DNA from: Methanobacteriaceae archaeon
Lineage (GTDB): Archaea; Methanobacteriota; Methanobacteria; Methanobacteriales; Methanobacteriaceae
NCBI GenBank assembly: GCA_027318585.1
Contig: DAHVOW010000037.1
Location: 1 to 11,016, forward strand
Reading direction: 5' to 3'
Length of the DNA stretch: 11,016 nt
Positions 1 to 6,535 of the stretch are shown here, piece by piece; positions within the stretch are counted from its first letter, which is position 1; each line of letters begins with the position of its first letter. The notes under the pieces were generated by a model. That model was given only the letters and a program-made list of their open reading frames with translations. It was not told the DNA's origin and did no database searches. Both the position numbers and the translations under genes were made by a program.

Positions 1-14
1 TGGCATCCGGCCTG

Positions 15-272
15 ATGGCGGATCAGATCGGGCGCAGGACCATGCTCGCGATCTGCGCCGGCCTGATCGCGCTCTTCGCGCTCGGCAGCATCCTGGCGCC
101 CCTCCTGTTCGGCGACAGCATGGCGGGACAGACGGTCTACGTGGTGGTGGGCACTATCATCACCACCTACATCCTCTCCCGGGACCGGGTGCAGGAGCTG
201 GTGAACCTCCTGATCCGGACGGTTACCAACTTCATCATGAAGAAGGATGGGAAAAAACAGTACGAGTTGTAA
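15..272 (+). CDS. Small two-helix membrane protein, unknown function (possibly 5'-truncated by window edge)
   Basis: This 85-residue protein is not recognised. After a short basic N-terminus (residues 6-8, GRR) it has a hydrophobic stretch at about residues 10-33 and a second at about 41-55. A charged tail follows, with IMKKDGKKQ near the end, so a two-pass membrane protein with a cytoplasmic basic tail is likely. The frame is open to the left edge and no ribosome binding site is visible before the ATG, so the true start may lie outside the window. The first half is strikingly G+C-rich and uses GCG, GGC and CTC codons that are rare in the genes to the right; the second half looks more like its neighbours. 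Its stop is one base before the ATG of the next glycosyltransferase, so the two are probably co-transcribed and translationally coupled. A role in glycan export or anchoring is possible from context only. Confidence 0.5.
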   Translation: MADQIGRRTMLAICAGLIALFALGSILAPLLFGDSMAGQTVYVVVGTIITTYILSRDRVQELVNLLIRTVTNFIMKKDGKKQYEL

Positions 273-273
273 T

Positions 274-1941
274 ATGAGTCCTAAAGTATCGGTCATCGTC
301 CCGGCCTACAATATGGAACCCTATCTCCGGGATACCCTGGATTCACTGGTAGCACAGTCCCTGGAGGAAGTGGAGGTCATCATGGTCAATGACGGCTCCA
401 CCGATGGCACCCAGAATATCATGGAGGAGTACCAAACCCACCATCCCCACTTTAGATTAATTACACAAACTAACAAAGGCACCTCAGCAGCGAAAAACAG
501 AGGAATAACTGAAGCCCAGGGTGAGTATCTGGCCTTCCTGGATGGGGATGACCTGATCACCCCACTATCCCTGGAGAAGATGTGCACCCGGGCCCAGAAG
601 ATGAAGGCAGACCTGGTGGTGGGCCGCACCAGGACCTTCAGCCGCTTCGGTAAGAGCTACCTCCAGGACACGGTGAAGCTCTCCCGGAGGGAAGTTATAG
701 AACCCTTTGATTTGAACCTGGTATGGTCCTTCTCCCAGTCCAACAAACTCTTCTCCCGGGAGAAGGTACAGGAGATGGATTTAAGGTTCCCGGATAAAAA
801 GTACGCGGAGGATGGTATATTCGTCCTGGACTTCGCCCACCATGCTGCTAGGATCACTGGCTGCCCGGAAGACGTTCTACTATATCGGAGGAGGGTGCTG
901 GGAATTGACTACTCCGCCACCCAGACCATCACCCGGGAAATGATGGAAGAGTACCGGGAGGCCTACCAGGAGATCCTGCAATTATCCCAACGGAACTACC
1001 AGGAAAGGTACGGTTTTTTAGATACTACGGGCCAGGATTATCTGGAAGAAATCCGTTACAAGGAGTGCAAACTCTTCCTGGACCAGTTCTACCGTCACTT
1101 CTGGAGGATAGAGACCCCTGATCTTAAATACCTTAAAGAAGTGTTCCTGAACCTAAAGGGAGAGTTATCCCCGGCATCATGGGAAAGACTCTTTCAGGAC
1201 TGTCCGGACCTCCCCCTCGATGATCTGGTGGATGATAAAGAATATATGGCCCAGAATCCTTTCCTATCCCTGGCCATCCATCCCCACTGCACAGCGGAGG
1301 AGCTGGATTTGATGCTGGACTCGGTGTACGCCCAGGACAATCCCTCCTTCGAGGTACTGTCCTTTGAGGTTCCAAAAAAGCACCCGGAGAAGACTAACTT
1401 CCGGCTCCTGGAAGATTGTGAGGAATGGAAAGAACAGGCCATAAAAGAAGCAAAGGGGGAGTATTTGTGGTTCCTGGATGATCTGCTAATCCTGGGACCC
1501 GGAGCCATCAGAAACTTCACCCAGTACAGCCATAATGGTGAGATGGATATGGTGGCCGCACCCCTCAGCCAGTTAGATAAAGAGAATGGTTATCCCTCCC
1601 AGGAACTGGTCTATTTACACCGGAATACCTTGCAAGCCAACCACCATTCCCCTTTAAACCTCATGGACCTCTATCTTTCCAATAAGATCATAAAAAGGAA
1701 GTTTCTACTGGAAAAGAGGTTCCAATTCAGCGGGGACACCCCCCGGGATATCCAGCGGCTCTACCAGGAGACCAGATTCTGGAAGGTGCACCAAAAGAAC
1801 CTCTTCAGCTTCAAGGACGAATCGGAACTCTTAGAATCATTACAGAACACTGCCCAGACCCTTAAAGCTAAGATTAACCTGATATTATCCAGTCGCAGAG
1901 TCCTGTACCAGGGGATTAAACTAAAAAGAACTGGGAAATAA
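274..1941 (+). CDS. Family 2 glycosyltransferase with a second, degenerate GT-A-like domain
   Basis: This 555-residue protein probably transfers a sugar from a nucleotide sugar to a growing lipid-linked glycan at the inner membrane face. The N-terminal GT-A domain (about residues 2-210) opens with KVSVIVPAYN and carries the DGS motif (40-42), the metal-binding DGDD (90-93) and an acidic ED (179-180), as expected for an active GT2 enzyme. A helical linker follows. Residues about 328-510 resemble a second GT2 domain: a strand-helix start (LMLDSVYAQDNPSFEVLSF), then GEYLWFLDDLLIL near 395-407 and a SNKIIKRKFLLEKRFQF block near 469-484. That block mirrors SNKLFSREKVQEMDLRF in the first domain. 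The second copy lacks DGS and an intact DxD. An in-frame ATG at 247 would add nine residues, but the start at 274 begins just before the conserved first strand and one base after the upstream stop. No SD precedes either. The acceptor and donor cannot be told. Confidence 0.88.
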   Translation: MSPKVSVIVPAYNMEPYLRDTLDSLVAQSLEEVEVIMVNDGSTDGTQNIMEEYQTHHPHFRLITQTNKGTSAAKNRGITEAQGEYLAFLDGDDLITPLSLEKMCTRAQKMKADLVVGRTRTFSRFGKSYLQDTVKLSRREVIEPFDLNLVWSFSQSNKLFSREKVQEMDLRFPDKKYAEDGIFVLDFAHHAARITGCPEDVLLYRRRVLGIDYSATQTITREMMEEYREAYQEILQLSQRNYQERYGFLDTTGQDYLEEIRYKECKLFLDQFYRHFWRIETPDLKYLKEVFLNLKGELSPASWERLFQDCPDLPLDDLVDDKEYMAQNPFLSLAIHPHCTAEELDLMLDSVYAQDNPSFEVLSFEVPKKHPEKTNFRLLEDCEEWKEQAIKEAKGEYLWFLDDLLILGPGAIRNFTQYSHNGEMDMVAAPLSQLDKENGYPSQELVYLHRNTLQANHHSPLNLMDLYLSNKIIKRKFLLEKRFQFSGDTPRDIQRLYQETRFWKVHQKNLFSFKDESELLESLQNTAQTLKAKINLILSSRRVLYQGIKLKRTGK

Positions 1942-1947
1942 ATTAAT

Positions 1948-2934
1948 GTGACCAAGATGGCAGAACCTAAAATTAGCATCATTATACCAGCCTACAACCT
2001 GGAGAGTTGTATAGATCATACCCTGAAATCAGCCCTAACCCAGACCTTCCCCTCCCTGGAGCTGGTCCTGGTTAATGATGGATCCATCGATAACACCCTC
2101 CAGATAGCTGGTGAAGTTCTGGGAGAGTCAGATATGGACTACCAGATCCTGGACCAGGAGAACCAGGGGGTTAGTCAGGCCCGTAACGCAGGGATCAGGA
2201 CCGCCAGGGGTGAGTACCTGTTCTTTTTAGACGGGGATGACTACCTAGAGCCGGATTGTCTGGAGAAGATGTACCAGGCCTTGGTGGAGCACCACACCCA
2301 AACGGTTTACACCAACTACGTTAAGGTCACTGAAACCGGGAATCGAATAGAAATCCCAGTTGTAAAACTGCCTGAAAAATCTTCCGCGGAGTACCTCATA
2401 AAGCTGGAACTCTCCATGGCCATAACTTTCAGTTTCTGCCAGTTACTCTACCCCCGCCGGGTGCTAATTGAGAAGGACATATTCTTCAACCCGGAACTCA
2501 GATATGGTGAGGACACTGACTTTGCCCTGCGAGTGCTGGCCCACCTGGATAGTGTGGCCTACGTCCCGGAGGAGCTCATCTACTACGTGCAGCGAAAAAC
2601 ATCCTCCACCCGGAAAACCCTCCTGAACCGGTATGACTTCATCAACGCCCTGGAGGGGATTAAAAACTATTACCAGAAAAACGGAATACGGGAGGAGGTG
2701 GTGGATCTAATTGATCATAACCGGATACCTAAAAGCATCATGGGCAACACCAACTTCCTCCTGGATCAGGGCCTCTCCCTAAAGGAGGTGGTGGGAGAAT
2801 TAGAAAAACGTAACCTTCTCTTTCACCTGAAGGACTTCCAGCCGACAGGTTCAACAGACTACCGGTTCCTGGCCAAGACCAGGCTGTTTGCCACCTCCCC
2901 CCTGCTTTACTATCATCTGCGCCGGTTAATATAA
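1948..2934 (+). CDS. Family 2 glycosyltransferase
   Basis: This 328-residue GT-A enzyme is of the GT2 family. From the GTG start the first strand is KISIIIPAYN, followed by VNDGS (42-46), the metal-binding FLDGDDYL (93-100) and RYGED (185-189), the usual acidic motif near the acceptor site. The C-terminal 120 residues are helical and not membrane-spanning, so it is likely a peripheral cytoplasmic enzyme working on a lipid-linked glycan. It starts six bases after the preceding glycosyltransferase stop, so both belong to one operon. Two starts are possible: GTG at 1948 and ATG at 1957, which is only three codons later and also leaves the first strand intact; neither has an SD. It resembles the N-terminal domain of the preceding gene in motif order. 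Sugar specificity cannot be predicted. Confidence 0.9.
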   Translation: MTKMAEPKISIIIPAYNLESCIDHTLKSALTQTFPSLELVLVNDGSIDNTLQIAGEVLGESDMDYQILDQENQGVSQARNAGIRTARGEYLFFLDGDDYLEPDCLEKMYQALVEHHTQTVYTNYVKVTETGNRIEIPVVKLPEKSSAEYLIKLELSMAITFSFCQLLYPRRVLIEKDIFFNPELRYGEDTDFALRVLAHLDSVAYVPEELIYYVQRKTSSTRKTLLNRYDFINALEGIKNYYQKNGIREEVVDLIDHNRIPKSIMGNTNFLLDQGLSLKEVVGELEKRNLLFHLKDFQPTGSTDYRFLAKTRLFATSPLLYYHLRRLI

Positions 2935-2994
2935 TGTTAGAAGTAAGATCAGTTAATATTGAGATTGTCAGTTAAAGATTTGAAGTGGAATTTT

Positions 2995-3942
2995 ATGGAT
3001 ATAACCATCATCATCCCTAACTACAATGGTAAACCGTACCTTAAAACCTGCCTGGAATCGGTTCGGATGCAGAGCCATATCCAGGAGGTTATCCTGGTGG
3101 ATAACGGCTCCACCGATGGCAGTGCCGAATTCATTCAGAAGAACTATCCCGAGTTCAAACTCATCCAGAATGAGACCAACCTGGGCTTCGCCGCGGCGGT
3201 TAACCAGGGGATCCGGGCTTCCCAGACCGGTTACATCTTCCTTTTAAACAGCGATGTGGAGCTGGAGCACAACTGCACCACCACCCTCCGGGAGTGTATA
3301 AAAAGGGATGATAAGATCTTCGCGGTCTCAGCCCGGATGGTGCAGTACCAGGACCGGGGTAAGATGGATGATGCCGGGGATGAGTACACCATAATAGGCT
3401 GGACTAAACGGAGGGGTTATGGTAAGCCCCGGGAGAACTATGACCAGCCCCGGGAAGTGTTCAGTGCCTGCGGCGGGGCTGCTTTATATAGAAGGAGCAT
3501 CCTGGAAGAGATTGGCCTCTTTGATGAGCAGTTCTTCGCCTACCTGGAGGATGTGGACCTCAGCTACCGGGCCCGGATACACGGCTACACTTGCTGGTAC
3601 TGTCCCGGGGCGGTGGTGTACCATGTGGGCAGTGCCACCAGCGGAGGCCGCTACAACCAGTTCAAGGTACCCATATCCGCCCGGAACAATGTTTACCTGC
3701 CCTACAAGAACATGCCCTGGCCCCAGCTACTGGTGAACCTCTTCTTCCTCTTAGCTGGCTTTTTCATTAAGTACCTATTTTTTTTACGGCAAGGCTACGG
3801 TAAACTATACCTGCAGGGACTGGAAGAAGGTTGGCATTCATTAAATGAAATTGATAAAGTAGAATTTGAGAGGAAAAACTGGAAGAACTACTTTAAAATA
3901 GAGTGGCTGCTTATAAAAAACACGTTACTATATTTCTTCTAA
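2995..3942 (+). CDS. Family 2 glycosyltransferase, rhamnosyltransferase/WbbL-like
   Basis: This 315-residue enzyme belongs to the GT2 branch that includes WbbL-like rhamnosyltransferases. From the ATG it begins MDITIIIPNYNG, with VDNGSTDGS (35-43), NLGFAAAVNQGI (62-73), LLNSDVEL (83-90, replacing the DxD), the CGGAALYRR block (159-167) and FFAYLEDVDLSYR (180-192) carrying the catalytic acidic residues. A hydrophobic segment at about 245-264 probably anchors it to the membrane. A TTG at 2959 would add 12 residues, but the polar leader has no family counterpart and the ATG sits just ahead of the first strand, so I choose the ATG. Only a weak purine stretch (GAAGTGGA) precedes it. It lies 60 bases after the previous gene and belongs to the same cluster. 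The donor may be a deoxysugar nucleotide, but that is family-based inference. Confidence 0.9.
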   Translation: MDITIIIPNYNGKPYLKTCLESVRMQSHIQEVILVDNGSTDGSAEFIQKNYPEFKLIQNETNLGFAAAVNQGIRASQTGYIFLLNSDVELEHNCTTTLRECIKRDDKIFAVSARMVQYQDRGKMDDAGDEYTIIGWTKRRGYGKPRENYDQPREVFSACGGAALYRRSILEEIGLFDEQFFAYLEDVDLSYRARIHGYTCWYCPGAVVYHVGSATSGGRYNQFKVPISARNNVYLPYKNMPWPQLLVNLFFLLAGFFIKYLFFLRQGYGKLYLQGLEEGWHSLNEIDKVEFERKNWKNYFKIEWLLIKNTLLYFF

Positions 3943-3946
3943 GAGT

Positions 3947-3969
3947 TACTATAAATCAATAAAAATAAC
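3947..3969 (+). promoter_or_regulatory. Possible TATA-type promoter for the 4004 gene
   Basis: The short gap between two glycosyltransferase genes is A+T-rich, with ACTATAAATC followed by AATAAAAATAAC. A transcript starting about 26 bases after the first box would begin near 3980 and leave a leader of roughly 23 bases. The position fits an archaeal TATA box, but A+T richness alone could produce it and the gene could be read through from upstream. A run of six C lies at 3973-3978. Confidence 0.3.
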
Positions 3970-4003
3970 ATTCCCCCCTATTATTAATAATAAGAGAAAC
4001 CCC

Positions 4004-4879
4004 ATGAAGGACCTATCCATAATCATCGTCAACTACCGCACCTACCAGCTGACCAGACAGACTGTAGAATCCGTGCTGGACCAGGACCATCCCTTCTCCT
4101 ACCACATCTATGTGGTGGACAACCACTCCGGGGATGGTAGCCTGGAGAAGTTACAGGAAGACTATCAGGGTTATGACCAGATCAGCTTCCTGGAAAGTGA
4201 GATGAACCAGGGCTTTGCCCATGCCAATAACCAGGCCCTGGAAAAGGTTAACTCCCGTTACGTGCTGCTTTTAAACTCCGACACCCAGATCCTGGAGGAC
4301 TGCCTGGAGAAGTGCCTGGAGTATATGGAAAACGACGAAAAAATAGGGGTCTTGGGTTGTAAGGTGCTCCTACCGGATGGCCGTCTGGATTTGGCCTGCC
4401 GGAGAAGCTTCCCCACTCCCAGTGTCTCCTTCTACCGGATGACCGGATTATCCAAGCTCTTCCCCCACAGCCGGCGTTTTGCCCGGTACAACCTGACCTA
4501 CCTGGATGAGGATGAAACTTACCCCGTGGACTGTGTGGTGGGGGCCTTCATGATGGTCCGCCAAGAAACCATCCAGGAAGTGGGGCTGCTGGATGAGGAT
4601 TTCTTCATGTACGGGGAGGATATTGACTGGTGTTACCGCATCAAATCGGCAGGGTGGAGGATCATCTACTTCAGCCCGGCCCGAATACTCCACCATAAGG
4701 GTGGTAGTGGCAGCAGTGAAAAACTCTTAAATGAATTCTACCGGTCCATGTACCTTTTTTATAAGAAACACTACCAGATAAAGTATCCCTGGTATGTCAC
4801 GGCCCTGACTTATGGTGGGATCTGGGGTATATGGGGTTTGAAACTTTTCTTTTTAAAAATAAGAAATCTTTTTAAGTAG
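4004..4879 (+). CDS. Family 2 glycosyltransferase, rhamnosyltransferase/WbbL-like
   Basis: This 291-residue protein is of the same GT2 branch as the preceding gene. It shows LSIIIVNY at the first strand, VVDNHSGDGS (37-46), NQGFAHANNQAL (68-79), LLNSDTQIL (89-97), VGAFMMVRQE (179-188) and FFMYGEDIDWCYR (200-212) with the expected acidic cluster. The last 30 residues contain a moderately hydrophobic stretch (about 263-284) ending in a basic tail, suggesting membrane association. The long hydrophobic helix of its neighbour is less clear here. The ATG is the only sensible start, placed three residues before the first strand, and no SD is visible ahead of it. Together with the previous gene it probably adds successive sugars to the same lipid-linked oligosaccharide. 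Donor and linkage are unknown. Confidence 0.9.
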   Translation: MKDLSIIIVNYRTYQLTRQTVESVLDQDHPFSYHIYVVDNHSGDGSLEKLQEDYQGYDQISFLESEMNQGFAHANNQALEKVNSRYVLLLNSDTQILEDCLEKCLEYMENDEKIGVLGCKVLLPDGRLDLACRRSFPTPSVSFYRMTGLSKLFPHSRRFARYNLTYLDEDETYPVDCVVGAFMMVRQETIQEVGLLDEDFFMYGEDIDWCYRIKSAGWRIIYFSPARILHHKGGSGSSEKLLNEFYRSMYLFYKKHYQIKYPWYVTALTYGGIWGIWGLKLFFLKIRNLFK

Positions 4880-4892
4880 TTTGTCGAATAAA

Positions 4893-4934
4893 AAAAGTAT
4901 AAACCCATGGACTCCTTAAATTTAATTAGATATA
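4893..4934 (+). promoter_or_regulatory. Candidate promoter boxes for the sugar-phosphate transferase
   Basis: Two A+T-rich boxes lie in the 74-base gap: AAAAAGTATAAAC near 4892-4904 and TTTAATTAGATATA at 4921-4934. The first would start a transcript near 4925 with a leader of about 30 bases. The second is centred about 25 bases before the ATG at 4954, which is the distance expected for a leaderless transcript. The bases just before the ATG are GTGCCCCCC, with no purine-rich SD. Confidence 0.35.
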
Positions 4935-4953
4935 CCCACTGAGAGTGCCCCCC

Positions 4954-6357
4954 ATGATCAAGCAGTACCAGCGATTCTTCAACCTGATCCTCGTCCTCAT
5001 CGATGTGGCGGTCATCACCTTCTCCCTGTTTCTGGCCTGGTACATACGCTTCGAAACCAATCTCCTGGGCTTCGGTAGCAGCGAATGGGGACTTTACCAT
5101 TACATGTTCCCCCTTATTCTGATCATACCCATGTACATCCTGTTGTACTATAATTTTCATCTCTACGACCCCCAGAGAACCAGCCGGGATTTAGGCTCCG
5201 AGGCCTTCCAGATCCTGAAGGTGAACCTGGTGGGGGTGCTGGTACTGGTGGCGGTGCTCTTTGTACTGGAATTAACCGACTACTCCCGGTTCTTACTGGC
5301 CATGTTCGCCATCTTCAGCACCGTATTCTCCATTCTGGAGCGCTACCTCCTGCGCCAGACCCTGCAGTACTTCCGCAGTAAGGACTACAACATCAAGTAC
5401 CTGCTGGTCATTGGAGCCGGGGAACTGGCCGAGAACTTCGCCCAGAAAGTGGAGGACAACACCTACCTGGGCTACCGGATCATCGGCTTTCTGGATAATA
5501 AAAAGGACCCGGGATACCAGATCCGGCATTCACAGGTCATCGGCCGAATTGAGGATTTGGAGGATGTGCTCCTAAACCAGGAGGTGGACCAGGTCATCAT
5601 CACCCTCCCCCTACGTCATTACGACCTTTTCGAACAGATCGTGAACACCTGTGAAAAGCACGGTATCAAGGCGGAGATCATCCCCGACTACTACCGCTAC
5701 TTCCCGGCCAAGCCCTACATCGACCTCATCGATGACATACCCCTGATCAAGATACGATACGTGCCCCTAGATAACTCCTTCCGCAACGCCATGAAGCGGA
5801 TCCTGGATCTCGCCTTCGCCCTGGTGGCCCTGGTGATCCTGTCACCCCTGATGGTGGTGGTAGCGGTTCTGGTGAAGGTTAACTCTCCAGGTCCGGTTAT
5901 CTTCAGCCAGGAACGGGTGGGCCTTAACCGGAAAAACTTCATGATGTACAAGTTCCGCAGCATGAAGGTCCAAAAAGTGGAGGAGGAAAAATCCCAGTGG
6001 ACCACCAAAGACGATCCCCGCATAACCCGCTTCGGATCCTTCATACGCCGGACCAGTATCGATGAACTGCCCCAGCTGGTGAACATCATCAAGGGAGAGA
6101 TGAGCCTCATCGGTCCCCGACCAGAACGACCCCTCTTTGTGGAGAACTTCCGGGACCAGATACCCAAGTACATGATCAAACACCATGTCCGTCCCGGGAT
6201 GACGGGCTGGGCCCAGGTCAACGGCTACCGGGGAGATACCTCCATCCAGAAGAGGATCGAATTCGACATTTACTACGTGGAGAATTGGACCCTGGGGTTG
6301 GATATGAGGATATTCTTCCGCAGCCTGTTCCACTTCTTTGATGAGAACGCCTACTGA
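4954..6357 (+). CDS. Polyprenyl-phosphate sugar-1-phosphate transferase (polyprenyl glycosylphosphotransferase)
   Basis: This 467-residue membrane enzyme would move a sugar-1-phosphate from a nucleotide sugar to a polyprenyl (in archaea probably dolichyl) phosphate, the first step of lipid-linked glycan assembly. Four N-terminal membrane helices lie at about 9-30, 50-66, 90-106 and 112-128. A Rossmann-type domain follows, with the nucleotide-loop motif VIGAGELAEN (152-161), as in the CoA-binding-like domain of WcaJ-type enzymes. A further hydrophobic helix at about 285-307 begins the catalytic part. That part shows SPGPVIFSQERVG, MYKFRSM, SIDELPQL with the catalytic Asp-Glu pair at 370-371, MSLIGPRPERP and VRPGMTGWAQVNG. 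The length matches the family. A GTG at 4945 would add three residues; the ATG is preferred. It ends the glycan cluster, consistent with an initiating enzyme for the glycosyltransferases upstream. Which hexose it uses cannot be read from the sequence. Confidence 0.93.
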   Translation: MIKQYQRFFNLILVLIDVAVITFSLFLAWYIRFETNLLGFGSSEWGLYHYMFPLILIIPMYILLYYNFHLYDPQRTSRDLGSEAFQILKVNLVGVLVLVAVLFVLELTDYSRFLLAMFAIFSTVFSILERYLLRQTLQYFRSKDYNIKYLLVIGAGELAENFAQKVEDNTYLGYRIIGFLDNKKDPGYQIRHSQVIGRIEDLEDVLLNQEVDQVIITLPLRHYDLFEQIVNTCEKHGIKAEIIPDYYRYFPAKPYIDLIDDIPLIKIRYVPLDNSFRNAMKRILDLAFALVALVILSPLMVVVAVLVKVNSPGPVIFSQERVGLNRKNFMMYKFRSMKVQKVEEEKSQWTTKDDPRITRFGSFIRRTSIDELPQLVNIIKGEMSLIGPRPERPLFVENFRDQIPKYMIKHHVRPGMTGWAQVNGYRGDTSIQKRIEFDIYYVENWTLGLDMRIFFRSLFHFFDENAY

Positions 6358-6451
6358 TTCTTATTTTAAAAGAAAATTAAGTACGGGGACAGATATCTCC
6401 AGCAAATTTTCCTGAAATTTACTTCTCTAGCCCATTTTATCATCCCGGTTC

Positions 6452-6456
6452 TTTTT
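6452..6456 (+). terminator. Weak oligo-T terminator candidate after the glycan cluster
   Basis: A T5 run lies about 95 bases after the sugar-phosphate transferase stop, within a 178-base gene-free gap. A short TTTT lies directly after the stop as well. Archaeal termination needs little more than oligo-T, so the transcript may end here, but neither run is long. Apart from this and the promoter region I see nothing else in the gap. Confidence 0.25.
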
Positions 6457-6486
6457 ACTAAAAAAAATTAAAGTGTAGGTTTCAAC

Positions 6487-6526
6487 ATAAATATGTCCAT
6501 AAATGACTGATAAGAGCCAAAGGGGG
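6487..6526 (+). promoter_or_regulatory. Promoter and ribosome-binding region of the oxidoreductase operon
   Basis: A TATA-like ATAAATAT at 6487-6494 is preceded by an A-rich tract (near 6460-6470). Counting about 26 bases on gives a transcript start near 6516. A purine-rich AGGGGG at 6521-6526 then lies nine bases before the ATG at 6536. This arrangement favours 6536 over the in-frame ATG at 6503, which would fall upstream of the predicted transcript start. Confidence 0.45.
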
Positions 6527-6535
6527 TTATTTGGT

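Noticed and set aside
3026..3736. Plus-strand frames of 73 and 105 codons inside the 2995 glycosyltransferase
   Set aside because: They are out-of-frame shadows; the main frame holds all conserved motifs.
1948..4879. Glycosyltransferases as recent tandem duplicates
   Set aside because: They share family motifs only; the two pairs belong to different GT2 branches and the sequences within each pair differ widely.
5715..6333. Two long minus-strand frames opposite the sugar-phosphate transferase
   Set aside because: They lie wholly antisense to a gene with clear catalytic motifs, and their translations show no family features; they arise from its codon bias.
6365..6425. Short palindromes (GGACAGATATCTCC, AAATTT-N5-AAATTT) after the glycan cluster
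   Set aside because: Arms are short or self-palindromic A+T sequence expected by chance, and no T-run follows.
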